A stretch of DNA of 64,000 nucleotides from Sphagnum magellanicum (Eukaryota > Streptophyta > Sphagnopsida > Sphagnales > Sphagnaceae): positions 16,361,666 to 16,425,665 of the forward strand of contig CM038919.1 of the NCBI GenBank assembly GCA_021904315.1. Reading direction: 5' to 3'. The notes beneath the pieces were generated by a model, which was given only the letters and a program-made list of their open reading frames with translations, was not told the DNA's origin and did not search any database. Position numbers and translations under genes: made by a program. Below, piece by piece: positions 12,845-25,135 of the stretch (positions within the stretch are counted from its first letter, which is position 1; every line of letters begins with the position of its first letter).

Positions 12845-13190
12845 ATTATATGGTTATGAATTATTATTAAATTATAAGTTTCAATCTAATTTAATTAAGC
12901 TTAATCCTAATTAGTTAGGCTAATCTAGTTTAGCAATTAATTTAACTATAAATTAATTTTCTAATGTGAACAAGTTCAAATTATTTTTGTGTTTGGGATA
13001 TAATCCTTTATTATGCGATTTCAAATCAATTTTGGTGATTTGAAATTTTAAAACATTATTTTTTTCTACTTTGTAATTTTACATGTTTTCACATTTTTTT
13101 TCATTTGCACATCTCATGTGATTCATGTTTTTTTATGTTTTAGACTTAAATTCCAATGTTTTATTGTTTGCAGGTGAATTCTATTAAATC
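12845..13190 (+). mobile_element. Truncated LTR fragment, Ty3/gypsy-related (fossil)
   Basis: About 340 bases match the LTR at 31.85-32.16 kb: shared blocks include TTAATCCTAATTAGTTA, GGATATAATCCTTT-like sequence, GGTGATTTGAAATTT and TTGTTTGCAGGTGA. The left part of the LTR was not found, so it is a truncated or solo remnant. Divergence is visible along its whole length, so it is old. Confidence 0.7.
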
Positions 13191-16100
13191 ACCAATAGTA
13201 ATTAATTACTTTTGTGTTGCGACTGAACTAAATTTGTTTAACATTGAATTTTGGTTTCCCTTTGTGTGTGTGTGTTATACACATGTGGGAGATCAATGAA
13301 CGTGTGACAAAGACTTGTTCTTTAAAAACGAAAATGGCAATGTTTAAACATAGATTCTACAACAATGATTCTATCCCGATAAGGTGAGCATGCAAAACAT
13401 ATATATATAATTTTCGTTTTCATGGATTTTTTCCATCATGTAAATCTTTAAATTTTTAATTTTATTTTTAGGTTTTCACATAAGGAGCGAAATAAATAAT
13501 CACTTCGTAGATACACGAAAAAGAACTTGGAGGCATATGCTAGCACTTGGGCCAATAAGTTTGTTAACACAAATTTACGCCTTTAATTGGTGTCTTGGTT
13601 TAAAAAACTAAAAGATGCATATCCGAAATACATCTCAGGAAAATGTCATTCACGGTTATGGGAATCACGAAGAATTATGTGTCCATAGCACATAAAGATC
13701 GAGATGTGTTGCATTATGTGATTTGTTGGTTTATGAAAGGTATTTTTTATTTCTAATTTATTTTCATTTTTTTACTATTTTCGAGTTTTGTTTTAGGTTT
13801 AAATTATGTTTTTATGAATTTTTACAAGGGACATAGCACATGGAAGGCAATTTGTCTTCCTAGGTTTTAGCTTATTTTTCCAATCTTGATCAGGAAATGT
13901 ATTTCTTTTGAAGTTTTTATGGTTGAACTGTATAACACAAATGAGTTTAGGATCGAAATTATGTATGATTATTACATAGCTATGAAATTTATGTTCTTGG
14001 TTGTAAAATTATTCTTTCACCCTTCTATTGGCTATGCAAGCTTCACCATTCTCCTACCATGAACTAAACACAAACAACACTAAAACCATTCAAAATCAAA
14101 AGCTTTTCAAAATCAAAATTTCAATTCTCACAAACTTTGCATTCATACCATAACACCATTGTATAAGAGAAGGTGTTTCTCAAAGTCACAAACACCTCCT
14201 TATATATTAACCAAAAGGAAATTAATCAAGAAACTTTTTAAAGCTTATCCACCACAAGGTTCCCCAAATAATCAAAAGGAAATAAAATCACATGGTTCCC
14301 CATGTGATTCCACAATTAATCACAAGGATTCAATATCACATGGTGCACATGACATAAATCAATGCACCATGACCAAATTATGAAATCCTACCACTCAACT
14401 TACCCCTTTAAATAATTACCTAAGTAATTGTGTAATTATATCAAGTTACACATCAAGTTACAGAACCATTACATGATGGTCATTTAAAATCATTGACATT
14501 AGTATGGGTGCGCCCTATATTGCGACTCTATATATGCAATAGACTACTCGCACAACTTATGTGAGAAGACAAAATCACATAGAGCATATAGGTGACATGT
14601 TCGATTCCATGATGAATAAAGCAAATGTGATACGTCGATGAAAGATTCATGCATGCATTTGAGATGATGTGAAAAATGTTTAACTATGGACAAAGGGTAA
14701 AAACCATCTTGATGATGTTTTATAAATAAAATTTTCCCATGTTAGCATCGAGCAATGTGAAGGGGAAGAGTACGTCAAGTTGATAATTGTAAAAAAAAAA
14801 GAATATATCTTAATTTATCACCGTCTGTTAATGCATGGTTAAAGTTTTTGAATTATCTATGTGTGTGCATGAGTTGTTTACTTTGAAGGAGAAAATAAGT
14901 GATGTGAGTACATGAATGATTATTAAAGTGGTAATTCAAAATTTAAAAATAAATTATCATTCCTCCTTAGATGTGGTGATTTGCCCATTTTTAGGAGGAA
15001 TATGAATTTAAATGTAACATGTGCTAATTATATGCATATTTAATTATAATGTTTGTGTTGGCTGTCCAGAGTAATCAAGTTTTTATTAATATTATGGACT
15101 CTAACTCCAAATTATTACAATGTTGCAGTATGTTTTTTAAAAATTTATCACATGGTCCGAGTTTTTAATATTTGTGATATTTCAAAAGTTTTTTGAATCC
15201 ACAACTTTATGGAAATTAACAAACTTAAATGAAGGTTTTGATTATTATGGATGCGCTAACTAATGATTTATAATACCTTTTTAAACTTCAAATGTAATAA
15301 AACAATGAAAAGAAAATTAATCTCAAAATCCAAAATTGTGATATTTTGTTTGAAATGTTTTGAAAAGAAAACTCTTTAGTCTGAAACCCAATTTTTTTCA
15401 TTTTAACTTCATTTTGAGTGATTTAAAAAGTTGTGGGTGTGTTAATTAACGATCTATAAAAATTCTTTTGAAATCCAAATGTAATTAAACAATGAAAAAA
15501 TAATTTAATGTCAAAATCCAAAACTATTCTAACAAATTTATCATTAAACGTGAACCCCCTTACACAAAACAACCCACATCCTTTTTGTTCCTTGACCAAA
15601 TTGAATATGTTTTGTAACATTGGAAATGTTAATGGAAGATTACAAAGTTTATTTTAACATAAGAAAAAAATAATGTGTAAGAAGTCGACTTCTTTTGAAA
15701 TTTTAAATGTATGGTGGTAGGTTTATTTATCGTAATTAAAATTAAATTGTAATTTTGGATTCGATATTAAGTTCTTTTTTCATTGTTTTGTTGCATTTGG
15801 ACTTGAAAGAAGTCTTGTGAATATTTAATTGATACACTCATAGCTGGCACTACTGTTATGTGATGTCAATGAGATTGTCGAGTTACAGATACTATCTTTT
15901 GGGCGAATTTTTTTTTCAAAAAGTGAAAAATGGCATCAAAACATTCTTAATGTTCGGAAGTTCATTCGCCATTTTTCGAAATAAAAATAGTTAAACTCGG
16001 CTCATCCTTTACCAAGGCACTTCCTCTTTCGTCATGTGTAGCAAAACATTTCTTCACACTATAGACCACCTAGAACAGTTGTCCTTTAAGACCGAGGATC

Positions 16101-16580
16101 CCTTACTAGTGGACCCAACTGAATTTGGGGGAAAAAACCCGCGATAGGTTTTTAGATATCTCAAAACAAACTTAAAATGAAAAAAATATGGGGCTTGAAA
16201 TTAAAGAGGGTTTTAAGTTTTTTCTTCAATTTGAGACAAAATATCAATTAAATTATAATTATAATTTTTATTACATGGTGATTAGGCTTCATTAAACTAG
16301 GGCTAACCATCTAAAGTTAATTAAATATATATTATTAACTAAAGTGCAACTATAATGCACCATAGGTCTACTTGTAATTTTTTTAAAAACAATTGAAACA
16401 AAATATCACATTTTCAAATGTTAAGGTAATTTTGTTGTTATTACTTTGTTACATTTAGAAGACAAAAAGGGTTTTATATATCCTTAGTCATAAGTTTTTA
16501 GATTATTTTAAATGGACTAAAAATGAGAAAGATATGAAGTTTGAACATAAAAAGGGTTAGAATTTTTTTCTTCAAAACAA
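13191..16580. other. AT-rich stretch with old local repeats
   Basis: No intact gene. Short frames around 13.4-14.0 kb could be remnants of a mobile element but matched nothing I know. Local direct and inverted duplications at 15.2-15.8 kb and 16.15-16.6 kb are listed separately. Confidence 0.5.
15246..15832. repeat. Two direct and one inverted copy of a ~100-bp sequence
   Basis: Copies lie at about 15246-15345 (+), 15433-15535 (+) and 15730-15832 (-). They share a core like CCAAATGTAATTAAACAATG followed by CAAAATCCAAAA. The two outer-facing copies could fold into an imperfect stem with a loop of about 200 bases. No coding capacity was seen. Confidence 0.6.
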
Positions 16581-16595
16581 TTGAGACAAAATATC
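16147..16595 (+). repeat. Pair of diverged ~100-bp direct repeats
   Basis: About 16147-16250 and 16493-16595 share TTTTTAGAT, an AAAATGA/GATATG block and TTGAGACAAAATATCA. A third partial match (TTGAAACAAAATATCA) is near 16390. The second copy runs directly into the frame of the short-repeat exon at 16581. Confidence 0.55.
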
Positions 16596-18030
16596 AAAAA
16601 TGTTACTACATTAGATGAGGGAACTATTGTGCCAGATATTGCTGCAGGAGATGAAGCAGTTGCTGAGCCACATGTTGTTGCATTAGATGCGACAATTATT
16701 GAGCAAAATATTGTTATATTAGATGCAACAATTGCTAAGCAAAAAGTTGTTGCATCAGATGAACCAATTGGTGACAGAGGTGTTGTTATATCAGATCAGG
16801 AAATTGCTGAGCAAAATGGTGCTCAATCACAATTGAAACACAAGGGTAAGAATTTGGTATAGATTGTTTTAGAATTTATGGACATTAAATTAAATAAAAA
16901 TTAAAAAAATTATACAAATTTCTTAAAGTTTAATTATATCCGCACTTTCCATCATTTGTTGGAAGGTGTAGGATTTTTTTTGTCAAATATTTTCTATTAC
17001 AATACCTGAAAACAGTTCATGTTTATAGGAGTAATATGTGATAGTGTGATTTTATGTTTTGTAATACCTACATTCTATTTTTTTAACTCTCATTTTTGGG
17101 CTTGGGTCCGGAACTTGAAACTGAGTAGGTTTTTCAGCCACTTGCACTTCTTTGTCCACCTAACTTGGCTCGAAAGGACAAAGAATGGACAAAGGTTGGG
17201 TAAAAATGGAAGTGCAAAGTTGGCACTTACACTGTCGCATATTGTGCCAAATGGTTATTGACCAAACATTTGAAAAAGGTGCATGGCTTGGTGGCAGAAA
17301 AGGCTAAACCTAGGAGGCCTTTAACTTCTGCAAGAGGTCCTCAACATCAAGACCATGCCAAGATGAATGCTCACATATTGGGAAATGCCATGTCTATGCA
17401 AAGGCGAAATGATCAAAAAGTTCCTAATCGCGCTCGTGCCAAAGCAAAGCGCGAGTGGAATCACCTAGTAGCTGTTGTAAAACAGTGTCCATCACTCCCA
17501 ACACCAGATTTGGTCAAATTAACTTCAGAGCAATTGTTGAAGGTGTTAGGCCTCAATGCCTGGGGCTTAGAAAATGTGCCTCGAGATGTAACATCACGGA
17601 TGAAGAAGGATGAAGATTTACAAGGGATGATTCGATCCACCCGTTGTGTATATGCACGACAATTGAAGACGGCATGGGATGTCAAAAATTGGGATCGAGT
17701 GTCGAGTAAAACAAATTGAACAAAACAATTGGAAGATGTTTTGGATTTTCATAAATCTCAAATGATTCATGGAAGGTAAGAAACAATAATAAGCAATGTT
17801 TATTGTTTTTTATTATATTTCATCCGAGGTGTGTTTAGGTTTAATTTGGTGATTTTTGGGTGTTTATAAGGTTTAGGACCAAACAAAGGAAGAGTTTGTT
17901 GCAAATGCAGTTCAGGTTGAAATGCAATGCCGCCATTTTTACATTGTTTGTCATGCAACAAAGGCTGCAAATGCAACAGCTGCATACCGAGCTAAACATG
18001 GGATTGTAGATACTGATATGGGTTAGGGTT
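16581..18030 (+). pseudogene. Degraded gene copy: 12-residue repeats plus zinc-finger-like region
   Basis: Three coding-like blocks lie in order. The first (16581-16862) encodes four 12-residue repeats (for example EPHVVALDATII, EQNIVILDATIA, KQKVVASDEPIG), a 36-bp minisatellite kept in frame. The second (about 17210-17775) carries a Cys/His pattern, C-x9-C then H-x4-H (LTKHLKKVHG), then a basic Arg/Lys stretch and helical residues; it ends at a good splice donor (GTAAGA, 17776). The third (about 17880-18030) reads KEEFVANAVQVEMQCRHFY and ends at a stop near 18030. The copy looks interrupted in a few places. I do not recognise the family; it may be a lineage-specific multicopy gene or one carried by a transposon. 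Confidence 0.45.
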
Positions 18031-20735
18031 TCACTTTATATAATTAGTTAGGTTTTGTAGCCCTTTTATTTTTTGGACTATCCAATTTTGAACTTTGATC
18101 CTTTGATATGTTATGGAGAACCAACGTTTTTTTTTCATTGGGTTCTTTAGTAATTTTTCATGCACCCATTTTGTACATCTTTTATCAATATAATAATATC
18201 TTCTACTCACATTTGTTTCATGGGTATATGGTTAATCATATATGTCTTCTTTGTCATAATTTTTTTATTACTTGTTGCATTGACCATAAAAATTGGGTCA
18301 AATACATAGATTAATTTCTCAACACTATTATTTTTAAATGTTAAACTATAATTAGTTCTAAGCTAGACTAATTTTTTTATATAAATTTTTATAATATATA
18401 ACATTATAATATGATCATAATTTAAGCAAATAATTAGTAATCAATTCCTATTAATTAATTTAACATACATGGTGCCTAAATTTGGTTAAATTAAAGTTAA
18501 CCATTGAAGGTTAATTAAATGTTTAATGTGACACCTAAAATATAATTAAAGTTAAGCCATGAGGCACCTAAGCTCTAAACCTAGTTAAACCATGCTTAAA
18601 CCTTTGGTGCATGCCATGTGTGCAAGTACTTAATGTTTCAAGAAAATAATTAGTAATTTTTAATAAATTAATAATTCACAGATCAAATTGATTAGTAATT
18701 TTTTTATGTGTTTAATTATTTGACAATTACTTATAAAATAAAATAATTTTCTATTTATTAAATATTTTAAACTAAAATATTATTTTTACTTTTAAAACTA
18801 AACCTTTTAAAATTCTAATGATCAACTAATTAATAAAAATAATTAGGTTTTAAATTGATTATCTAAGAAAATAAATTATTAAATTGTTGGTAATTTTTTA
18901 ATATTAGCTATAAATTATTAAATTTCTAACTTATTAAATTAATTTGTAGACATTAAATTAATTTTAATTAATCATTAATATGAACTAAATAATTTAACTC
19001 GTTGACCATTAATTATTTTTATTTTATAATTACTTAAATAATTATTTATTAATTAATATTTGTTATTTATTAACCATAATTCTCGATTAATAAATATTAA
19101 GTATAACATACTTTAGTAAATATTAATGAAAAAATATAAATTATTATTTAATATTTAAGAAATGTTAAGTGATTAAAATAATATTTGTTATATATAATAT
19201 AATGAAAATATTAATTTATTGGGTAAATATTCAATCAATTCTATTTGATCAATAATAGTAATTAAAAATTTTAATTTGTGAAGAATTTTGATTTATTATT
19301 CATTGGCTGATTAAATATTTACTAATTAATAATTAGTAGATATTAACCATAGCTTTTGATTAAATAGTTAGATCATATTATTTAAAGTTTTCAAAACTAA
19401 GATATTTCAGAATTATTAAATAAAAAATAATCATAAATTTAACTATCTAAATAATTAGTCAAAAAATTCACTTTATCTTACTAATGATATAGAATAAATA
19501 GTTATTTCATAATATTAAATATTAATTAATAGCTATTAAATTACTGACAAATCATTCATAAATAAATATTAAATATTTACTCATAAATTATTGACTTGTT
19601 AATATAAATTAAATAATTTTAAATTAACTAATGATTATACATAGTTCATAATTAATAAATTAATTAATATTTATAATTCGTGAAGAATGATTAATTATTG
19701 TATCAATTTATGATTAATTTATGCATCTTTGCAATGTTGACTTGTAATTGTATAATATAGGTGCAACAAAGACATTATTCCCTTGAATTGTATTTCATTC
19801 ATCCAACATGCATTTATCATCCATTTCTATGTTTTGTGATTCACCAAAATAGTTGAACATAAGATTTATGAAGTTGACACATCACCTTGGGAAACATGAT
19901 TATAGGATATGTCATTTTCCCAGTTGATATCTTGATTATAATTCAACTGTAAACCCCTTAGTTGAGATTTATTTTTAACTGCCCACCAAATAAATAGACG
20001 GTTCAACTTATTTGGTAGCCCCAAATTTTCTTTTTGATATTTAGAAATTTACAGTTGAAAATGACATGTAGTTGAAAGTGGGTTGGTTGAAAAAAAAAGG
20101 TTTTCTACTAATGCATGTGGGTAGGCTAGTTAGTAAATAACCCACCTATGAGTGTACACCACACTATGTGACCCCTAAGACCAAACAAAAAATAAATTGT
20201 TAATTCATTTTCAAGTTTTTTGAAAATTCATATCTTTCATATATGTAGTCAAATTGATAAACTATCTACACCATTTAGTTTCTGGAGAAGAGAGTTACAT
20301 GCATGTGAAGTTGTAGAAGTTGTGAAGACCAAAAATCAAGGAGTCCAGAGGCTACTTTGATTTTTGGGACTTATGTCACATTAAATCCCAAAAATGTGTA
20401 TCTCTTACATTTGATGACTAATTTGAACATCATTTTTTCCAACACAATTTTTGTGTAAAAGGCCACATGTGTGGGGAGTTTCAATGTGTTTGGAGTTGGT
20501 AAATTGTGGATCTTGTGTATTATCAACTTTCAACTTCAAGTCTTTTATTTGCTAGTACACCTAATTTATCCCTACCCATAATTGGAAGAATGCTCCACCA
20601 TCAACAAATTTCCAAATTGAATTCTTATTGTAATTTTTGAACAAAAATTACAAAAAGTGAAGATTATGTTGCAACTCAAACTAATTCTTATAAGGACATT
20701 TTTTAATTGCATAGGACAAGTTGCAAAGGACATGA
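18031..20735. other. Extremely AT-rich spacer
   Basis: 18.3-19.8 kb is mostly short ATTAATTA/AAATTATT runs with no coding signal on either strand. From about 19.8 kb the composition becomes more mixed. The gypsy remnant begins to be recognisable near 20.74 kb, and no 5' LTR was recognised in front of it. Confidence 0.6.
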
Positions 20736-22319
20736 TTTCTCATAATGGGCGGGGAGTGAAGTTCAAACCACTAATGCCACCTATAATGTTAGTGGAGGAA
20801 GATTTTTTGAATTTAGAGGTAGATTTACTTCTACAGTTAGTTTTGCACTATTGTTATGGGACATGGAGGACATATATGCAATTTCCAAAAGACCCCAATG
20901 ATATTTGGGGGCGATTACCACTATCAAGCTAAATGATTTCATTCAAGAATTGGATACTTGGTGTGATATGCAGCAGCTATGAAATTCACAACTATTTACC
21001 CTTTTTTTACATGGAAAGGTTTGTTTTAGCATTTAAAAGGGCCACCCTAGATGATTACCATGAGTTCTTCTAGGTCCATGATGTTGAGATTGAAGAATGG
21101 CATGTTTATTGATCAACCCATTACTTTTTTGTCACAATGGGGCAAACTATTACCTTTGGTAGTGTAACAACATCGAGTAGTCGTTCTAGGAGTAACATTA
21201 CAGCTCCTTCCACCCCTAATGTTTTTGCAACTATGGCTTGGGTTTTGCTTATTTTTAGGCCAATTACATAATTCTCCAAGGAGTTGTGCACCAATTATCA
21301 AGAGGTGAGGACTAAGAAACTTCGTACTTTGCAAGAATTTCAACACAAACTTCATGAGAGTTTGTGAAAGGCCTCTACCTGTATGCAATGGTTGATCATA
21401 ATGATTCAAGGAGTCACAAAGGCCTAGGTTATTCAATTTTGGTATGAGATTATGGACAAAGATTTTAAGTGTCAAATGAAAGACATTATGTTGAATTGAC
21501 CCACATGGCCAACTTTGGTTCGTGTGTTCCAAGTTTTGGAATGCATTGAACTAAACATGATTGATGAAAATGATTATTCTTAATTTTGACAAAGAGACCC
21601 CAAAACCCCTTTCAACACTACCTACCCAACATGCACATGGTCAACCTACTAAAGCTCCACCACAAAAAGGCAAGGGGTTTGAACAAGAATCTAAAGGTGA
21701 TTCTTCATCATATTTTGTGGAACAAAGGGGAGAGGAGAAATGTTGGAGATGTGGTAGGCTTCATCACAAAAGGGATTGTCCTAATCTTCTTCAACGTACC
21801 ATTAGCAATCCCAACCCCACTAACCTTGTGCTCATTGCAAGGTTTATGGTTATGACATGGACCATTGTTTTACATTACATCCTAAACTCCAACAAGCTTA
21901 GCCCCAAGCAAGTAATGTGGGGAAACCACAAAGTTCTAACAAGGTTTAAAAAGGAAAGGGTACAGCCAAGGGTGGATTGACCACCAAATCAACTCCACAT
22001 CAACCCAACACCATGGAAACACGATTTGCACATTTGGAGGCATTGGTCACAAATATGGCTTCCAACATGGTGGCACATGTCAAGCCCCATGCATATGGGT
22101 CAGGAGGGATTAAGGACCAAGAAAACACACCATTTTTTGGTTTAGACCCAAGATATTTTTATGGAGCTGGTTTTTCAAGGCCATTGGCCCCAAATGATGT
22201 ATTGATGGATATTTTAGGAAATAATGTTTTAGGGGTATTCGATGATGGAAACCCATTTAAGGTTTTAGAACAACAACAGTGGCTAGGGCTAATACTCAAG
22301 TAAAGAGAGGCTTAAGGAA

Positions 22320-23592
22320 AGGGGTCACTTTCTTTTATAAAATATATAATAAAACGGAAAGGATATTTTTTTATGATGCCACTTGGGAAAAGAATTAAAA
22401 AATGCCCAATTTCAAAGGTATTGACAACAATACCCAATTCTTGAAAGGTGGGCAATGTAACAATCCTCCCAAAAGTGACAAGGAATAAGTTGGGAAGTGC
22501 GATGGGGGCACAAGTGAACAAGGGATGGTGAACCTAAGAGGTGTAGGATGTAAATTTTATACAAAATTAGAAAGTTATTAACAATAGACTAGTGAGGCAC
22601 ATGGGAGAATGTGAAGAGGGCTATAGGATCAAAAGTGAAAGGAAATAGCATAAAAGTTTTTGTCTCTTTTCTTAAGCTCCTTAGAAATAGAGAAAAATAG
22701 TTAATGAAAAAGTTTTGAGAATGTAGATGTCCTCCCAGTTTCGTGGTTGGGTGGTGAATCCATGCCTCTTGATGTATTTAGTTTTGATTGGAAATAAAGA
22801 GAAGGGAAGAAAGGTTGGAGAATTTTGTTGTGGCAGAGGTGGTATTTTGGGTGTGTTGTAATATATATTAATTAGGTTAGATAGGAACAAGTTAGTGAGG
22901 ACAAATTGGGTTGGAGAAAGCGTGCTCAATCTTGACTCTAACTCCTAGAGAATAGTTTTCTAGAATTTGGAAATAGACTTACAAAGGAGGATAATAGTTC
23001 ATTACTGAAAGAAGGGTCCAAAGGCCCAATGGGACAATAAAAGAGGTTACAATAGTGGACTTTTATAGTACATCTTTTTGTGGGTGGATTTTTTATGTAA
23101 GGTGGATTTCTATAGTCTAGAAAAAAAGGTTACAGAGGTGGATTTTTATAGTGGTATGAGAGGTTGGATCCTCAACATGGTGAGGCTTAGCACTAGGTTT
23201 GCCTTCCACAATCCCTTGTGTTAGCGGACATATTTTCCCATCTTATTTTGGCATTTACTTATAGTATTGTATTGATTATGACGAAAAGGTTAATTAGTTC
23301 ATTTTTTGAAGCCAAAACCCTAAGTAATATGTTGGGGGCGGCCAAGATGGTGTGTCAAACGCCATTAATTTTTAGCCATGACATTGGCCTTGCCTTGTTA
23401 TCAAACAACAGTAATATTTCGAATGGTAGCTACATTATGTGACGGGGGAAAGACCATAGGGATATCAAATGCATCAATGGATGACCCATGTCCAGTGAAG
23501 GTTTTTGAAGGTGTTCCCAAGGCCAATCCACCACCTATTATGGGGGTGCCACATTGGCATGCCACACCTTCCAAACTCCATGACCTTCCAAC
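22320..23592 (+). other. Internal gypsy sequence without a clear domain
   Basis: This stretch between the gag-like end and the CACTA insertion holds only short frames. It probably belongs to the fossil element's spacer, or to further inserted debris. GTGGATTTTTATAGT-like sequence is repeated around 23.05-23.16 kb. Confidence 0.4.
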
Positions 23593-23860
23593 CACTACTA
23601 CAAATCATGGTTTTTTTTACTAGGGAAATTGGTCAAAAAGGACCTAGAAGTGACACTAGTCAATTTGACCAAAATGTTATTTTGGACAAATCGATTTCAA
23701 CAATGTTTATTTTGACCAATGGCTTTTTCTACTAACTATACCTTATCATTTTGACTAACAAAGTGATTAACATTTTGACTAATAAACAATGGATTATTTG
23801 ATTGGGTCACTTTTATACCTAAATTAAAATCATTTTAAAAATTATTATTAAAAAAATTAA

Positions 23861-23895
23861 TAGGTAGGTAGGTAGGTAGGTAGGTAGATAGTAAA
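23861..23895 (+). repeat. TAGG tetranucleotide microsatellite
   Basis: About seven TAGG/TAGA units in a row inside the CACTA element. Related GTAGGTA-type runs recur at about 25145-25240 near the other end. Confidence 0.9.
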
Positions 23896-24185
23896 TAGGT
23901 CTAGGTAGGTCAAAAAAGGGCATTAGATAGGTAGGTGTTAGCCTAGCTTAACCTAGCCTAACCTAGTTAACTTAACATAATTTCATTGAATTACGTTAAT
24001 CTAACCTACCTACCTTAGCTTAGTAAACATGCACTTAGGTTGTAAATATAAAGGATTGAACCCCAAATGTTCATAGTGGTAAACCAAGTCCTTACCAATG
24101 AACTACACCATCAAAGGTGTTCAACATTTATCAAATTTTTTTATTTCATATGTTTATTTCACATCATTAAACATAATCGCAAAAT

Positions 24186-25135
24186 CTAGATGACAATTAA
24201 TGGCTAAACCTAACGTTTAAACTTAATGACTTAAAATAATGGCTAAACTCAATGGTTAAACTTAGTGACTTAAAGTAATGGTTAAACCTAATGGCTAAAC
24301 TCAATAACTTAAAATAATGACTAAACCTAATGGTTAAACATAATGGCTTAACTTAGTGACTTTGGTTAAACTCAATGATTTAAAACAATGGCTAAACCTA
24401 ATGGTTAAACTTAATGACTTAAAATAATGGCTAAACTTAGTGCCTTAAAATAATTGTTAAACCTAATGGCTAACTTTAGTGATTTAAAATAATGGTTAAA
24501 CCTAGTGTTTAAACTTAATGAATTAAAATAATGGTTAAACCTAGTGGCTAAATTTAATGACTTAAAATAATTGTTAAACCTAGTGGCTAAACTTAATGAC
24601 TTAAAATAATGGTTAAACCTAGTGGCTAAACTTAATGACTTAAAATAATGGTTAAACTTAATGGCTAAACTTAATGATTTAAAATAATGGTTAAACATAA
24701 TGGTTAAATTGAATGACTTCAATTAACGAATAAAAATAATGACTAAACCCAATGGTTAAATTTAGTGACTTAAAGTAGTGGCTAAATTTAATGGCCAAAT
24801 CTAGTGGCTAAACTTGATAATTATAATAATAGCTAAATATAATGGTTAAAGTTTGATTAAATTTAATGGTTAAACCTAATTAATAAACCTAATGGTTAAA
24901 TTTCATAAGTAAACATAATGGCTAAACTTAGGTTATACCTCATGGCCAAATTTAATGATTCAATTTAAGTTAAATCTCTAGTGCCAGATCTAGTGGGTAA
25001 ACACAATGGCTAAACCTAATTGTTAAATTTTAAATAAAACATAATGGTTAAAATTTGACAAAATCTTGGGTAAATCTAAAGGTTAAATCTAATGGTTAAA
25101 CACAGTGGCTAAACCTAATGGTTACACCTAGTGAC
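24186..25135. repeat. 39-bp minisatellite inside the CACTA element
   Basis: Unit about 39 bp, for example starts of TTAAAATAAT at 24562, 24601 and 24640. Each unit is made of AATGGTTAAACCTAGTGG and CTAAACTTAATGACTT halves. Units are most regular in the middle and decay to both sides. As 39 is a multiple of 3 it leaves a long open frame on the minus strand (24411-24722) with a 13-residue period, which is an artefact. Confidence 0.9.

Noticed and set aside
24411-24722. 103-residue minus-strand frame with a 13-residue repeat
   Set aside because: It is the shadow of the 39-bp minisatellite inside the CACTA element; 39 is divisible by three, so a frame stays open without coding.
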